Counted from the stretch's first letter, positions 1-9,613 are shown. The stretch: DNA of 64,000 bases from Gelidibacter pelagius (GCF_017581925.1 NZ_JAGEVG010000005.1:62001-126000); one strand, 5' to 3'. Translations and numbers: made by a program. The notes: generated by a model not told the origin, from the sequence alone.

Positions 1-1
1 T

Positions 2-1045
2 GAAGCCATTTCTGACGTCGATAAAGCACATGCGATTGCCAAAGACATCGGTTTTCCAATTTTAATCAAAGCTTCCGCCGGTGGTGGTGGAAAAGGAATG
101 CGCGTGGTAGAAAAAGACTCGGAATTGGAATCGCAAATGAAACGTGCTATCAGCGAGGCCACTTCAGCTTTTGGGGATGGCTCCGTATTTATTGAAAAAT
201 ATATTAATTCGCCTCGTCATATAGAAATCCAAATCATGGCCGATAGCCATGGCAATACCATTCATCTTTTTGAAAGGGAATGCAGCATTCAGCGCCGCCA
301 TCAAAAGGTGGTTGAAGAGGCGCCTTCATCTGTTTTAACTCCAGAATTAAGAAAAAAAATGGGAGAAGCTGCCGTGAAAGTCGCTAAAGCATGTGATTAT
401 GTCAACGCTGGAACGGTAGAATTTCTTGTGGATGAGCACCTGAATTTCTATTTTCTGGAAATGAACACACGTTTACAAGTTGAACACCCAGTGACGGAAC
501 TTATTACCAATACCGATTTGGTGGAATTACAAATACGAGTGGCTCGTGGCGAAGTGCTCCCAATAAAACAAGAGGATCTGAAAATTAAAGGACACGCTAT
601 GGAATTGCGCGTCTATGCCGAAGACCCATTAAATGATTTCCTTCCGAGCGTTGGTCATCTGGAGGTGTATCAATTACCAAAAGGGAAAAATATTCGTGTG
701 GATAATGGTTTTGAAGAAGGCATGGATATTCCAATATATTATGATCCGATGCTTGCCAAGCTGATTACTTACGGGGAAACTAGAGCAGAAGCCATTGAAG
801 AAATGTTAGGTGCCATAAATAACTATCATATTAAGGGTATTGAAAGCACACTTCCTTTCGGGACTTTTGTTTTTGGGCATGAGGCATTTCGATCGGGGAA
901 TTTCAATACGCATTTTGTTAAAAAATACTATTCTGCCGAAAAAATAAAGGAACAAAATAAAGAAGAAGCACATTTGGCAGCACTGATTGCGGTCAGACGG
1001 TATCTGGAGGATCAGAAGATTTTGAGAGTGCCGGAGGGAGAGTGA
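2..1045 (+). CDS. accC: Acyl-CoA carboxylase biotin carboxylase subunit, 5' partial
   Basis: This is the ATP-grasp subunit that carboxylates biotin on a carrier protein, using ATP and bicarbonate, in acetyl- or propionyl-CoA carboxylase. The open frame runs back to base 2 with no stop, so the gene starts before the window; an internal ATG at 98 is not the true start. Visible are the ATP-binding glycine loop (SAGGGGKGMR), the motif FLEMNTRLQVEHPVTE of the ATP-grasp catalytic region, and a biotin carboxylase C-terminal domain with RVYAEDP. About 348 residues are present of a usual 450-490. The carboxyltransferase gene follows 130 bases downstream on the same strand, which suggests the propionyl/methylmalonyl-type enzyme. 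The biotin carrier subunit is not in the window and probably lies upstream. Confidence 0.93.
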   Translation, partial: EAISDVDKAHAIAKDIGFPILIKASAGGGGKGMRVVEKDSELESQMKRAISEATSAFGDGSVFIEKYINSPRHIEIQIMADSHGNTIHLFERECSIQRRHQKVVEEAPSSVLTPELRKKMGEAAVKVAKACDYVNAGTVEFLVDEHLNFYFLEMNTRLQVEHPVTELITNTDLVELQIRVARGEVLPIKQEDLKIKGHAMELRVYAEDPLNDFLPSVGHLEVYQLPKGKNIRVDNGFEEGMDIPIYYDPMLAKLITYGETRAEAIEEMLGAINNYHIKGIESTLPFGTFVFGHEAFRSGNFNTHFVKKYYSAEKIKEQNKEEAHLAALIAVRRYLEDQKILRVPEGE

Positions 1046-1175
1046 AGTTGAAGTTGAAGTTGAAAAAGAAACTATAACACAGGAGTTGCAAAAAGAAGCA
1101 CGAAGCTCCACAAAGAAATAAGAAGTAAATTGATAAAAAAGCACGGCCTCTGCGGCTCTGCGAGAATAAACAAAT
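1046..1175 (+). repeat. Intergenic spacer with hexamer repeat and a degenerate 'ctgcg' motif
   Basis: The 130-base gap between the two carboxylase genes begins with a short tandem hexamer (gaagtt, about three copies from about 1045). It later holds the motif cctctgcggctctgcgag at about 1146-1163. Similar 'ctctgcg...ctctgcg' strings recur between genes in Bacteroidota genomes; whether this one is a mobile or repeat-family copy cannot be decided from one occurrence. No gene is seen in it. Confidence 0.35.
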
Positions 1176-2717
1176 ATGGAATCCAAAATAAAAGACCTTA
1201 ACGACAAACTTGCTCTGGCCTATCTTGGTGGCGGACAAGACCGAATTGACAAACAGCACGAAAAAAAGAAACTCACAGCAAGAGAGCGTGTCCTTTACTT
1301 ACTAGATGATAGTTCCTTTGAAGAAATTGGTGCTTTAGTCACCCATCGCACCAAAGATTTTGGCATGGAAAAGCAACAGTTTTACGGAGATGGTGTCGTC
1401 ACTGGGTATGGCACGATCCACGGGAAACTTATATATATATTTGCACAGGATTTTACGGTTTTTGGAGGGTCACTTTCAGAAACACATGCAGAGAAAATTT
1501 GTAAGGTCATGGATTTAGCTTTAAAAGTCGGTGCTCCCATTATTGGATTAAATGATTCAGGCGGCGCCAGAATCCAAGAAGGCGTGCGCAGTTTAGGAGG
1601 TTATGCAGATATTTTTTATCGTAATGTACAGGCTTCAGGAGTGATTCCGCAAATTTCTGCAATTATGGGTCCTTGTGCCGGTGGCGCTGTCTATAGTCCT
1701 GCCATGACAGATTTCACGATTATGGTCCAAGATACCAGTTATATGTTTGTTACCGGGCCAAATGTGGTCAAGACAGTGACCAACGAAAATGTAACTTCAG
1801 AAGAATTGGGGGGTGCCAGCACGCATTCTACAAAATCTGGTGTTGCCCATATCACGGCAACCAACGATGTGGAATGTCTGGAAGACATAAAAAAACTCAT
1901 CAGTTATTTACCTCAAAACAACACAGAAACTACGCCTCTACTGCCCTATGATTTAAAAGATGAAATCAGGAATGAACTTTCCGATATTATTCCTGACAAC
2001 GCCAATAAGCCTTATGATATGCACAGCGTGATCAACGGGATTATTGACACCGATTCGTTTTATGAAATCCACAAAGATTATGCAGAAAACATTATTGTGG
2101 GATTTGCCCGATTAGGTGGGAGAAGTATTGGCATCGTTGCCAATCAGCCGATGTATTTGGCAGGTGTTTTGGATGTGGACAGTTCAAAGAAAGCAGCGCG
2201 ATTTGTGCGTTTTTGTGATTGTTTTAATATTCCACTATTGGTTTTGGAAGATGTTCCAGGTTTTTTACCAGGAACTGATCAAGAATGGCGCGGAATCATT
2301 TTACATGGTGCTAAACTACTCTATGCTTTTAGTGAAGCAACAGTACCACGGGTGACGGTTATTACTCGAAAAGCTTATGGTGGCGCTTATGATGTCATGA
2401 ATTCCAAACATATTGGAGCCGATATGAACTTTGCATGGCCAAGTGCAGAAATTGCAGTGATGGGTGCCAAAGGTGCAGCAGAAATCATCTTTAAAAAAGA
2501 AATCAACAAGGCTGAGGACAAAGATGCAAAATGGAAAGAAAAAGAAGCGGAATACGCACAACTTTTTGCAAACCCATATAGCGCGGCTGAACGCGGATTT
2601 ATTGATGAAGTCATTCTCCCAAAGGATACCCGACGCAAATTGATCAAGGCTTTTGCAATGCTAAAAGACAAAAAAGTGGATGGACCGAAAAGGAAGCACG
2701 GCAATATTCCGTTGTGA
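1176..2717 (+). CDS. pccB: Acyl-CoA (propionyl-CoA) carboxylase carboxyltransferase subunit
   Basis: The 513-residue length and sequence match the propionyl-CoA carboxylase beta / methylmalonyl-CoA decarboxylase alpha family. These enzymes move the carboxyl group from biotin to an acyl-CoA in the cytoplasm. Two crotonase-fold halves are visible. The first carries [12 protein letters not shown] and the oxyanion-hole glycines in [11 protein letters not shown] and [12 protein letters not shown]. The second carries [11 protein letters not shown] and the acyl-CoA-site segment [10 protein letters not shown]. The N-terminus ([19 protein letters not shown]) is the usual one for this family, so the ATG at 1176 is kept. 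It probably shares a transcript with the biotin carboxylase gene upstream. Choice between propionyl- and other acyl-CoA substrates is by overall resemblance only. Confidence 0.92.
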   Translation: MESKIKDLNDKLALAYLGGGQDRIDKQHEKKKLTARERVLYLLDDSSFEEIGALVTHRTKDFGMEKQQFYGDGVVTGYGTIHGKLIYIFAQDFTVFGGSLSETHAEKICKVMDLALKVGAPIIGLNDSGGARIQEGVRSLGGYADIFYRNVQASGVIPQISAIMGPCAGGAVYSPAMTDFTIMVQDTSYMFVTGPNVVKTVTNENVTSEELGGASTHSTKSGVAHITATNDVECLEDIKKLISYLPQNNTETTPLLPYDLKDEIRNELSDIIPDNANKPYDMHSVINGIIDTDSFYEIHKDYAENIIVGFARLGGRSIGIVANQPMYLAGVLDVDSSKKAARFVRFCDCFNIPLLVLEDVPGFLPGTDQEWRGIILHGAKLLYAFSEATVPRVTVITRKAYGGAYDVMNSKHIGADMNFAWPSAEIAVMGAKGAAEIIFKKEINKAEDKDAKWKEKEAEYAQLFANPYSAAERGFIDEVILPKDTRRKLIKAFAMLKDKKVDGPKRKHGNIPL

Positions 2718-2760
2718 TAATTTGACAAAATAAAACACATTCCCCTATAACACTCAGTTA

Positions 2761-2835
2761 ATAGCCTCATAGATTCGGAGGCTATAAATAAAATAAGCGT
2801 TACCTACTTCAACTTTGCAGATAGCGCTTATTTTA
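2761..2835. terminator. Pair of hairpins between convergent genes
   Basis: Two hairpins lie between the carboxyltransferase gene (plus) and the NYN gene (minus). The first is atagcctc / gaggctat (2761-2768 with 2778-2785). The second is aaataagcg / cgcttattt (2791-2799 with 2825-2833), followed by a T-rich run on the plus strand. They are likely terminators for the carboxylase operon; the loop of the second is long. Confidence 0.5.
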
Positions 2836-2921
2836 TTTTTACGGTTATTTTAATGTGAATCAAGTACTTCCAAATAGCAAGAGCTTCTAAAAACCATAAC
2901 CAGAAAATGGCCTTTAAGAAA

Positions 2922-3731
2922 TTAAAGCTTTGAAATCAACTTCTTTTTTCCATTTGACTTTTTGGACGATTTTGATTTCGGTTTTGGCTGATTGTTTTCT
3001 TTAAGCCTAACATAAATGAGTTTGAAATGGCCTTTGGAATCTTCACGTCTATCAATCTCAAATTCGTTTATGGATTTGATCAAAGGCGTCAGTTTTTGAA
3101 AACCATAGTTACGCGAGTCAAAGTTTGGTTGTTTCTTTTGTAACAAACTACCGACATCTCCTAAAAATGCCCATCCGTCATCATCGGCAACATCATCAAT
3201 AGTAGCCGCAATAAACTTAATGTCTTTAGCCGTTATCTTATCGATATCACTCTCAGTCGATTTAGATTTTGCACTTGAAGTATTTGCTTCCTGCTGACCT
3301 TGATTTTTAAGAATTTCAATATAAATAAACTTGTCACAGGCCACTATAAATGGATTAGGTGTTTTCTTTTCGCCAATTCCATAGACTTTCATTCCTGCTT
3401 CTCGTAAACGCGTTGCCAAACGTGTAAAGTCGCTATCACTTGAGACCAAACAAAAACCATCAACTTTTCCAGAATACAAAATATCCATGGCATCAATAAT
3501 CATGGCAGAATCCGTAGCGTTTTTACCCACTGTATAGCCATATTGTTGAATTGGCGTAATCGCGTTTTCCAACAATAAATTCTTCCATTTAGAAAGATGG
3601 GGCTTTGTCCAATCGCCATAAATTCGTTTTATCGTCGGGTTTCCATATTTGGCAATTTCTTCCATCATCTCCTTTACGTGGGCTGAAGGAATATTATCAC
3701 CGTCTATTAATACTGCAAGTTTGATATCCAT
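2922..3731 (-). CDS. NYN-domain protein with C-terminal OST-HTH/LOTUS domain
   Basis: Residues 4-140 form a NYN (PIN-like) nuclease domain. Its acidic metal-binding positions are visible in LIDGDN (D10, D12), ATDSAMIIDAMD and SSDSDF. Residues about 168-245 resemble an OST-HTH/LOTUS domain, which binds RNA in related proteins, and the tail is Lys/Ser-rich. This architecture is the LabA/DUF88 type seen widely in bacteria and probably acts on structured RNA in the cytoplasm; its exact target is unknown. The gene stands alone, convergent with the carboxylase operon. Upstream (minus) the sequence contains TATCTTTA, close to a Bacteroidota -7 element. Confidence 0.85.
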   Translation of the reverse strand: MDIKLAVLIDGDNIPSAHVKEMMEEIAKYGNPTIKRIYGDWTKPHLSKWKNLLLENAITPIQQYGYTVGKNATDSAMIIDAMDILYSGKVDGFCLVSSDSDFTRLATRLREAGMKVYGIGEKKTPNPFIVACDKFIYIEILKNQGQQEANTSSAKSKSTESDIDKITAKDIKFIAATIDDVADDDGWAFLGDVGSLLQKKQPNFDSRNYGFQKLTPLIKSINEFEIDRREDSKGHFKLIYVRLKENNQPKPKSKSSKKSNGKKKLISKL

Positions 3732-3841
3732 TTAATGGGAATTATTTAAATTTTCTAAAATTTTCAATGCTAAAGATAGTATTTAAATACAGGAATCGTA
3801 ATGAAGAGGTTCTTTTTTAAGGGTTATATAACAAAAAAAAG

Positions 3842-3869
3842 AAGCCATAGTCGAAACGGACTATGGCTT
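3842..3869 (-). terminator. Intrinsic terminator downstream of the 125-aa gene
   Basis: A perfect 11-bp stem (aagccatagtc with gactatggctt) around a six-base loop is flanked by A-rich and T-rich tracts on both sides. It can therefore work in either direction. It lies just after the stop of the minus-strand gene at 3916. Confidence 0.75.
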
Positions 3870-3915
3870 TATTTTAAACCAAATTTCATTTATATCCACT
3901 GTGATCAGAGAAAAA

Positions 3916-4293
3916 TCAAAGAAGCAATTGTTGATACACATTGTCTTTAATGGAACGGTATTGCGCCACACAGTCAATATATTTTTCAAAGACATGGTCA
4001 TGCTGATGCATATAGAATTGGTCACATTCCAACTCATCACACTCCCTAACGTTATTCAGTAAATTTCGATAGGTATAGAACTCATTTAAAAGATGGATAT
4101 TTTCATTAACATCATCTAGCAATTCATTACGTAATTCTTTATCACCAATCTTATTAGAGATGATTTTCGCCAATAGGTCCGCCTCATTAATCATGGCGTC
4201 CAAATGCGATATCCAAGTCTCAAGCTCACGATGCATGTGCCTTTTGACGATTTCGTCATCAGTCTCATATCCGTAATTAACTAAGGGCTTCAT
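3916..4293 (-). CDS. Hypothetical protein, coupled to a Gre-like factor
   Basis: I do not recognise a family for this 125-residue soluble protein. It is mostly helical in appearance, rich in Glu, Asp, Leu and His (HMHRE, YMHQHDHVFEKY), with no signal peptide or membrane helix. Its ATG overlaps the stop of the upstream Gre-like gene by one base (TAATG), so the two are probably translationally coupled. It is followed by a strong terminator. The coupling and a normal start support it as a real gene; an anti-parallel helical-bundle partner for the Gre-like protein is only a guess. Confidence 0.75.
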   Translation of the reverse strand: MKPLVNYGYETDDEIVKRHMHRELETWISHLDAMINEADLLAKIISNKIGDKELRNELLDDVNENIHLLNEFYTYRNLLNNVRECDELECDQFYMHQHDHVFEKYIDCVAQYRSIKDNVYQQLLL

Positions 4294-4706
4294 TAGGCAA
4301 TATTTAATTTGGTTATATTATTTTGTTTTACATCCAAGATTGTAATGTCTTTATCACCACCTGGAAACGTCCAACTTATACTGTCATTTTTAGCATACCC
4401 CAAAACTGCTGCTCCCATCGGCAATAGCAATGAAATTTTCTTCTGGGAATTATTGCTTTCAGCAGGTAAAACCACCTGGAACGTATAAGACCAGCCATCC
4501 TTAGTGGCAATGGTTATTTCTGAGTTGATCCTTACCACATCGTCAGGCATCTTATCATCATCCAAAATTTCTGCACTCTCCATTTCCTTCGCAAATTTGG
4601 TCAATGACACTTTTTGGGTTGAATCTTTATAATCATTAGTGAGATTTAACAAGCGTTTAATCGCTACATACTCCTTCTTTTCTAATATTAATTTACCGTA
4701 TTTCAT
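4293..4706 (-). CDS. GreA/GreB-family (Rnk-like) elongation-factor homologue
   Basis: The 137-residue protein ends in a GreA/GreB C-terminal FKBP-like domain (about residues 50-137), with the typical pattern ISLLLPMGAAVLGYAKNDSISW followed closely by PGG. Members bind RNA polymerase near the secondary channel. True GreA has an N-terminal coiled coil with acidic tip residues; here the N-terminal part is only about 45 residues, so this resembles the Rnk or short Gre-like class rather than a full cleavage factor. It precedes and overlaps by one base the 125-residue gene. A role in modulating transcription is inferred from the fold only. Confidence 0.82.
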   Translation of the reverse strand: MKYGKLILEKKEYVAIKRLLNLTNDYKDSTQKVSLTKFAKEMESAEILDDDKMPDDVVRINSEITIATKDGWSYTFQVVLPAESNNSQKKISLLLPMGAAVLGYAKNDSISWTFPGGDKDITILDVKQNNITKLNIA

Positions 4707-4901
4707 ATTTTCTCAATTTTATAATTTTAACTATGGAAATATCATTTTATTGATATACTCTCTAAATGTGTTCTATTTTAATTTCAGATTGAAATGCATA
4801 AAACCCGATGCTGCATCAAATTGCTGCATCGCGTTTTCCAACATATCGTGTTTTGACTCCTTCTTTTATTTAATATCTTTTACGACAGTTTGAGTTGAAT
4901 T

Positions 4902-5096
4902 TTATGTGAGTTCCAAATTCCTGTAGGAAGGAGATAGGTCGTTACTTGCCTTCATCATTCTTTTGTGATAAATTTTATCATGAGAAATTGAAAGATCGTA
5001 TTCACTACAAGACCAGATAAATCTTTTATTGCTCGTTAAACTGCAATATGCAAGATGCTCACACGTCGCACATAAACTATTTTCTAAATTGTTCAT
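4902..5096 (-). CDS. Small cysteine-containing hypothetical protein
   Basis: This 64-residue protein carries CATCEHLAYC near the N-terminus and one further Cys in SCSEYD. The spacing CxxCx5C...C could hold a metal ion such as zinc or an iron-sulfur cluster. There is no signal peptide. It sits alone between the Gre-like cluster and the two-component system, on the same strand as both. I do not recognise a named family. The cysteine pattern and clean ATG suggest a real gene rather than a chance frame. Confidence 0.6.
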   Translation of the reverse strand: MNNLENSLCATCEHLAYCSLTSNKRFIWSCSEYDLSISHDKIYHKRMMKASNDLSPSYRNLELT

Positions 5097-5276
5097 AATT
5101 TATTGCTTTAGACTCATCGTTATCAGAGCAATAGATGTACCGTTAAAGCAAAGAAACACACTAAACAGAGCAACTCGCTAAGTAACAGGTACTTACAAAA
5201 GAGTGTAAAAAGAATTAGAAAATTGAAAATGAGTATAAAATACCCACTGAGGAATTACTACCCAGTCTGAAAGAGG

Positions 5277-6602
5277 TTATTTTATTTTATCGCGAAGCGT
5301 TTTACGATCAATTTGAAGAATCTCGGCTGCTTTGGACTTATTGTTATTTGTAGCTTCTAAGACTTTGAGAATATGTAGCTTCTCTACTTCTTTTAAAGAC
5401 AAAAAAACATCCTGTCTTGGGAAGTCGATTTGATATTTTAAATTTTTAGGCAGATTGGCAATTTCAACTTGTTTGTCGCACATGATAACAGCACGTTGGA
5501 TGCTATTTTCAAGCTCCCTAATGTTTCCCGGCCAATCGTATCGTTCAAGAGCCGATAAAGCTTCTTCAGATATTTTGACGATGCGATCCTTATACTCCAC
5601 CCCGTATTTAAAAAGAAATTTATCAACCAAAAGCGGAATATCAGACTTGCGATCCCTAAGTGGTGGCACCTCAATTTGAACAACGGTAAGCCGATAATAT
5701 AAATCTTCCCTGAAACGTCCATTCTTGATGAGTTCCCTCAAATCAACATTGGTAGCGGCAATCACCCTGACGTCTATTTTTTCGGTTTTTTGTGAGCCAA
5801 CTCTCATGATTTCCTTTTCTTGCAAAACTCTGAGCAAACTCAATTGTGTGGCCATGGAGGCGTTTCCTATCTCATCCAAAAATAAGGTGCCTTTATTTGC
5901 CGCCTGAAAAAATCCACTACGGTTATCATTGGCACCGGTAAAAGCACCCTTTGTATAACCGAACAATTCAGCTTCCAAAAGACTTTCTGGAATGGCACCA
6001 CAATTGACCGCTACAAAAGGTGCGGCAGCAAACTTGCCCATATAATGAATCGCGCGAGCCACCAATTCCTTGCCAGTCCCACTTTCTCCCTTTATGAAAA
6101 CAGTGGCTTTATTATCCTTTACCCTATCAATAACGTTCATGACATTCTGCATGCTCTCCGATTCTCCAATAATCTCAGAAAAAACAGGGTTGCCCTGTGA
6201 ACTTCTTTTTATTTTATCACTTGGTTTACGACTTAAAGCCAATGATTTTTGAACCGCAGTTTTAAGTTCTTCTTTCGTAAAGGGTTTTATAAGATAGTCC
6301 ATAACCCCAGATTTCATGGCTCTTAAGGCGCCATCTATGGAAGGAAATCCTGTGACCGCCAATTTTGGGATTTCCGGAAAATGTTCGGAAACGTATTTGA
6401 CCAATTGCAGACCGTCAACGCCTGGCATTTGAAGATCGGTAATGAGCAAATCAATGGATTGATCCTGCAAAATTGCAATAGCTTCTTTTACAGAAATAGC
6501 CTTATAGGTATGATAGTTTAAGGATTGTAAAAGTCTTTGGATTAGTTCCAAAATCTGAACATCGTCATCAACAATCAATATGTTCTCTTGTTCTAATGGC
6601 AT
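5277..6602 (-). CDS. NtrC-family sigma-54-dependent response regulator
   Basis: This 441-residue regulator has three domains. A receiver occupies residues about 5-118, with phospho-acceptor D56 (ITDLQMP) and the acidic pocket D12-D14. A sigma-54 AAA+ domain occupies about 142-370, with Walker A GESGTGKE (172-179), the sigma-54 contact loop GAFTGA (219-224) and Walker B TLFLDEIG. A Fis-type helix-turn-helix lies at the C-terminus (NKSKAAEILQIDRKTLRDKI). It activates RNA polymerase carrying sigma-54 when phosphorylated. The histidine kinase gene ends three bases upstream, and acs lies before that, so the three probably form one transcript. A role in acetate or overflow metabolism is inferred from that linkage. 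Confidence 0.93.
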   Translation of the reverse strand: MPLEQENILIVDDDVQILELIQRLLQSLNYHTYKAISVKEAIAILQDQSIDLLITDLQMPGVDGLQLVKYVSEHFPEIPKLAVTGFPSIDGALRAMKSGVMDYLIKPFTKEELKTAVQKSLALSRKPSDKIKRSSQGNPVFSEIIGESESMQNVMNVIDRVKDNKATVFIKGESGTGKELVARAIHYMGKFAAAPFVAVNCGAIPESLLEAELFGYTKGAFTGANDNRSGFFQAANKGTLFLDEIGNASMATQLSLLRVLQEKEIMRVGSQKTEKIDVRVIAATNVDLRELIKNGRFREDLYYRLTVVQIEVPPLRDRKSDIPLLVDKFLFKYGVEYKDRIVKISEEALSALERYDWPGNIRELENSIQRAVIMCDKQVEIANLPKNLKYQIDFPRQDVFLSLKEVEKLHILKVLEATNNNKSKAAEILQIDRKTLRDKIK

Positions 6603-6605
6603 GTA

Positions 6606-7703
6606 TTATAGTTTTGGAAATGTAAGCGTAAAAATAGTGCCTTTAGGCCTATTGGCTGTATGTTTTATAGTTCCTTTATGGCTTTTGATAATGCCGTGCA
6701 CGACACTCAAACCAAGTCCGGACCCTTCACCTACTGGTTTTGTCGTATAAAATGGGTTAAAAATATACTCAGAAATCTCTTTTGAAATCCCATTCCCTTC
6801 ATCCTTTATAATTAATACCACCTCTCTTTCTTCATCGTCAACCTCGATCGTTATTTGACCATTCTGTGGTGAAAAATAAATGGCATTGATCACCAAATTG
6901 AATATGACTTGAGTAAGCTGAATTGCATCTACCCTCAGATTAATTTCATCATCACTAAAATTCAGATGATAAAGGAGTTCTTTTTTTCCGAAACTGGGTT
7001 TCAGCAAATTGATGGCATCTGCAATGATCGGATTAATATTGACGAGTTCCATCTGTTGAGGCATTACACAAGAAAAAAACATCAGTTTTTTAACCACCTC
7101 TCTTGAGAAAATCGCACTGTTCATAATCTTATCCAAATCTTCCAAGGCGTCTTCATCGTTGATAAAACGCTCCTTTAACAATTCAGAAAAACCCAATATA
7201 CTGGCTAATGGTGTATTGAGTTCATGAGCAATGCCAGCCGTAATTTCACCTAAGATAGACAGCCTGTCCGCCCGTTCCATTTGGCGTTTGGTCAATTCCT
7301 CCTTATCAATAATTTGTTTTCGCTCTATTAAATTGCCGATTTCAATTGCCAAAGTACGAACCAATTGCTTTTCTTCTTCCAAAAATACATTAGCATTGTA
7401 TTTCATTTTTGGATAGCCTATTTTAATAGAGCCATAAGGCAAATTAAAAACTTTAATCGCTGTTAAAATAAATACGTGTTCTGTCGATCTTTCGCCCGAA
7501 TGCACAAGGTTATCTCCAAGTTTCATTTCTACAAAAGCTTCGCTACTATAAAGAATCGCTTCCTTAAGACTGGTCGTTATCGCCTTAAAAGTAGGATCTA
7601 AATCATAGAGGTTACAATTTGCAATATAGGAGCTTACATTATACAGACAGGTAAGCTCCTTAATACGTTCTCTTAATTTGTCTTCTGTTGAAACAAGGGC
7701 CAT
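6606..7703 (-). CDS. Cytoplasmic sensor histidine kinase (GAF-like sensor)
   Basis: The 365-residue kinase has no membrane helix or signal peptide, so it senses an internal cue. The N-terminal ~130 residues look GAF-like, including GSIKIGYPKM and the following helix. The dimerisation/phosphotransfer helix carries H160 in GIAHELNTPLASILG. The ATPase domain shows the N box (VIFNLVINAIYFSPQNG), G1 (IIKDEGNGIS) and G2 (GEGSGLGLSVVHGI). It lies five bases after acs and three before the NtrC-type regulator, its evident partner. CrbSR-type systems that control acs in proteobacteria have a transporter-fused kinase, so this is a different architecture for a possibly similar job. Confidence 0.92.
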   Translation of the reverse strand: MALVSTEDKLRERIKELTCLYNVSSYIANCNLYDLDPTFKAITTSLKEAILYSSEAFVEMKLGDNLVHSGERSTEHVFILTAIKVFNLPYGSIKIGYPKMKYNANVFLEEEKQLVRTLAIEIGNLIERKQIIDKEELTKRQMERADRLSILGEITAGIAHELNTPLASILGFSELLKERFINDEDALEDLDKIMNSAIFSREVVKKLMFFSCVMPQQMELVNINPIIADAINLLKPSFGKKELLYHLNFSDDEINLRVDAIQLTQVIFNLVINAIYFSPQNGQITIEVDDEEREVVLIIKDEGNGISKEISEYIFNPFYTTKPVGEGSGLGLSVVHGIIKSHKGTIKHTANRPKGTIFTLTFPKL

Positions 7704-7708
7704 TGGTT

Positions 7709-9613
7709 TTACAGCTTATTATCAATAATGTCCTGCACCACTTCTGGATTCAACAATGTACTGGTATCACCAAGATTGGACATATCATTTTCTGCAATTT
7801 TACGAAGGATCCTTCTCATGATCTTACCACTTCTTGTTTTTGGCAATGCGTCAGAAAATTGAATTTTATCCAGTTTAGCGATTGGCCCGATGCGTTCCGA
7901 TATCAACTGATTGATTTCTTTACGCAAATTATCCTGGATCCGACTTTCACCTGTTTCTTTTAAGGTGACAAATCCATAAAGTGCGCTTCCTTTGATGTCA
8001 TGAGGGAAACCTACAATGGCACTTTCTGACACTGCTGGATGTTCATTGATGGCATCTTCCAAAGGTCCAGTACCGAGGTTATGACCTGAAACAATGACCA
8101 CGTCGTCCACCCTTCCGGTAATTCTATAATAGCCCACTTCATCTCTTAAAGCACCATCACCAGTAAAATACATGTTATCATAGGTCGAGAAGTAAGTCTC
8201 CTTATACCGTTGATGATTGTTCCAAATAGTACGTGCCATTCCTGGCCATGGAAATTTAATGCACAAGCGGCCATTGACTTGATTTCCTTTTAATTCTTCA
8301 GTGTCATCCATAATTGCAGGTTGGATCCCTAAAAATGGCAACGTGGCATAGGTGGGTTTGGTTGGTGTTACATACGGTAACGGCGTAATCATGATGCCTC
8401 CTGTTTCGGTTTGCCACCAAGTATCTATAATCGGGCTTTGACCTTTGCCTATAATGTCATTATACCAATGCCATGCCTCTTCATTAATAGGCTCCCCTAC
8501 TGAACCCAGAACTTTTATAGAAGATAGATCAACATCTTCAGCAAAAGAGAGATTTTGTTTCGCCAAAGCACGAATCGCTGTTGGTGCGGTATAAAATTGA
8601 TTGACCTTATGTTTTTCAATAATTTTCCAGAATCTTCCAAAATCCGGATAATGAGGCACCCCTTCGAACATGACCGTGGTGGCACCATTGGCCAAAGGCC
8701 CATAAACAATATAGCTATGTCCCGTGATCCAACCAATATCGGCAGTACACCAGAACACATCATTTTCTTTATATTGAAATGCGTTTTTAAATGTATAGGC
8801 TGTATAAACCATGTATCCTGCAACGGTATGTACCATACCTTTTGGATTTCCTGTAGAACCCGAAGTGTATAAAATAAATAACGGATCTTCAGCATCCATA
8901 ACTTCTGCTTCACACACTGTGGATGCCTTATCGATTAGCGGTTGTAACCACACATCTCTATTTTCGACCATCGGCACATCAGCATTCGTGCGCTTGACCA
9001 TTAATACCGTCTTGACATTATCACAATCTAAAAGTGCTTCATCTACAATACTCTTTAAATCGAGACTCTTATTACCACGAAAAGAACCATCGGCAGCGAT
9101 AACCATTTTACAATCGCTATCAATAATTCGCGTTGATAAGGCTTTTGATGAAAACCCTGCAAACACTACGTTGTGTATGGCGCCAACGCGGGCACACGCC
9201 AACAATGTTATAGCCAATTCTGGAATCATGGGCAAATAGACACAGATGCGATCGCCTTTTTTAATCCCCTGGTCTTTTAATACGTTTGCCATTTTACAAA
9301 CGCGCTCATGAAGTTCTTTATAGGTGATATGTTGTGCCTCTTCATTGGGGTCATTCGGTTCAAAAATAATGGCCGTTTTGTCACCACGATTAAGCAAATG
9401 CCTGTCCAAACAATTTTCTGTAATGTTTAATTTCGCACCTTCGAACCACTTGATTTCTGGTTCACGAAAATCCCAAGTGAGCACCTTGTCCCATTTTTTT
9501 CGCCATAAAAAATGTTCTTCCGCGATCTCTTCCCAAAAATTCTCAGGTTCACGAACTGACTTTCTATAGACTTGGTAATATTCTTCAAGATTCTTAATAC
9601 TGTAATGACTCAT
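7709..9613 (-). CDS. acs: Acetyl-CoA synthetase (AMP-forming)
   Basis: This 634-residue ligase converts acetate, ATP and CoA into acetyl-CoA through acetyl-AMP. Visible signatures are the P-loop-like motif LYTSGSTGNPKGMVHT, the segment DTWWQTETGG at the acetate and adenylate site, YFTGDGA, and the C-terminal hinge GRVDDVVIVSGHNLGT. The conserved lysine is in KTRSGKIMRRILR, the site that is acetylated in other bacteria. Length fits the Acs family (about 630-650). It is the first gene of an apparent operon with a histidine kinase and an NtrC-type regulator. A TATTTTTG string at 9701-9694 could be its -7 promoter element, but no -33 partner is evident. Confidence 0.96.
   Translation of the reverse strand: MSHYSIKNLEEYYQVYRKSVREPENFWEEIAEEHFLWRKKWDKVLTWDFREPEIKWFEGAKLNITENCLDRHLLNRGDKTAIIFEPNDPNEEAQHITYKELHERVCKMANVLKDQGIKKGDRICVYLPMIPELAITLLACARVGAIHNVVFAGFSSKALSTRIIDSDCKMVIAADGSFRGNKSLDLKSIVDEALLDCDNVKTVLMVKRTNADVPMVENRDVWLQPLIDKASTVCEAEVMDAEDPLFILYTSGSTGNPKGMVHTVAGYMVYTAYTFKNAFQYKENDVFWCTADIGWITGHSYIVYGPLANGATTVMFEGVPHYPDFGRFWKIIEKHKVNQFYTAPTAIRALAKQNLSFAEDVDLSSIKVLGSVGEPINEEAWHWYNDIIGKGQSPIIDTWWQTETGGIMITPLPYVTPTKPTYATLPFLGIQPAIMDDTEELKGNQVNGRLCIKFPWPGMARTIWNNHQRYKETYFSTYDNMYFTGDGALRDEVGYYRITGRVDDVVIVSGHNLGTGPLEDAINEHPAVSESAIVGFPHDIKGSALYGFVTLKETGESRIQDNLRKEINQLISERIGPIAKLDKIQFSDALPKTRSGKIMRRILRKIAENDMSNLGDTSTLLNPEVVQDIIDNKL

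Noticed and set aside
8811-9239. 142-codon open frame antisense to acs
   Set aside because: Inside a clear acs gene; composition and lack of any motif mark it as a shadow.
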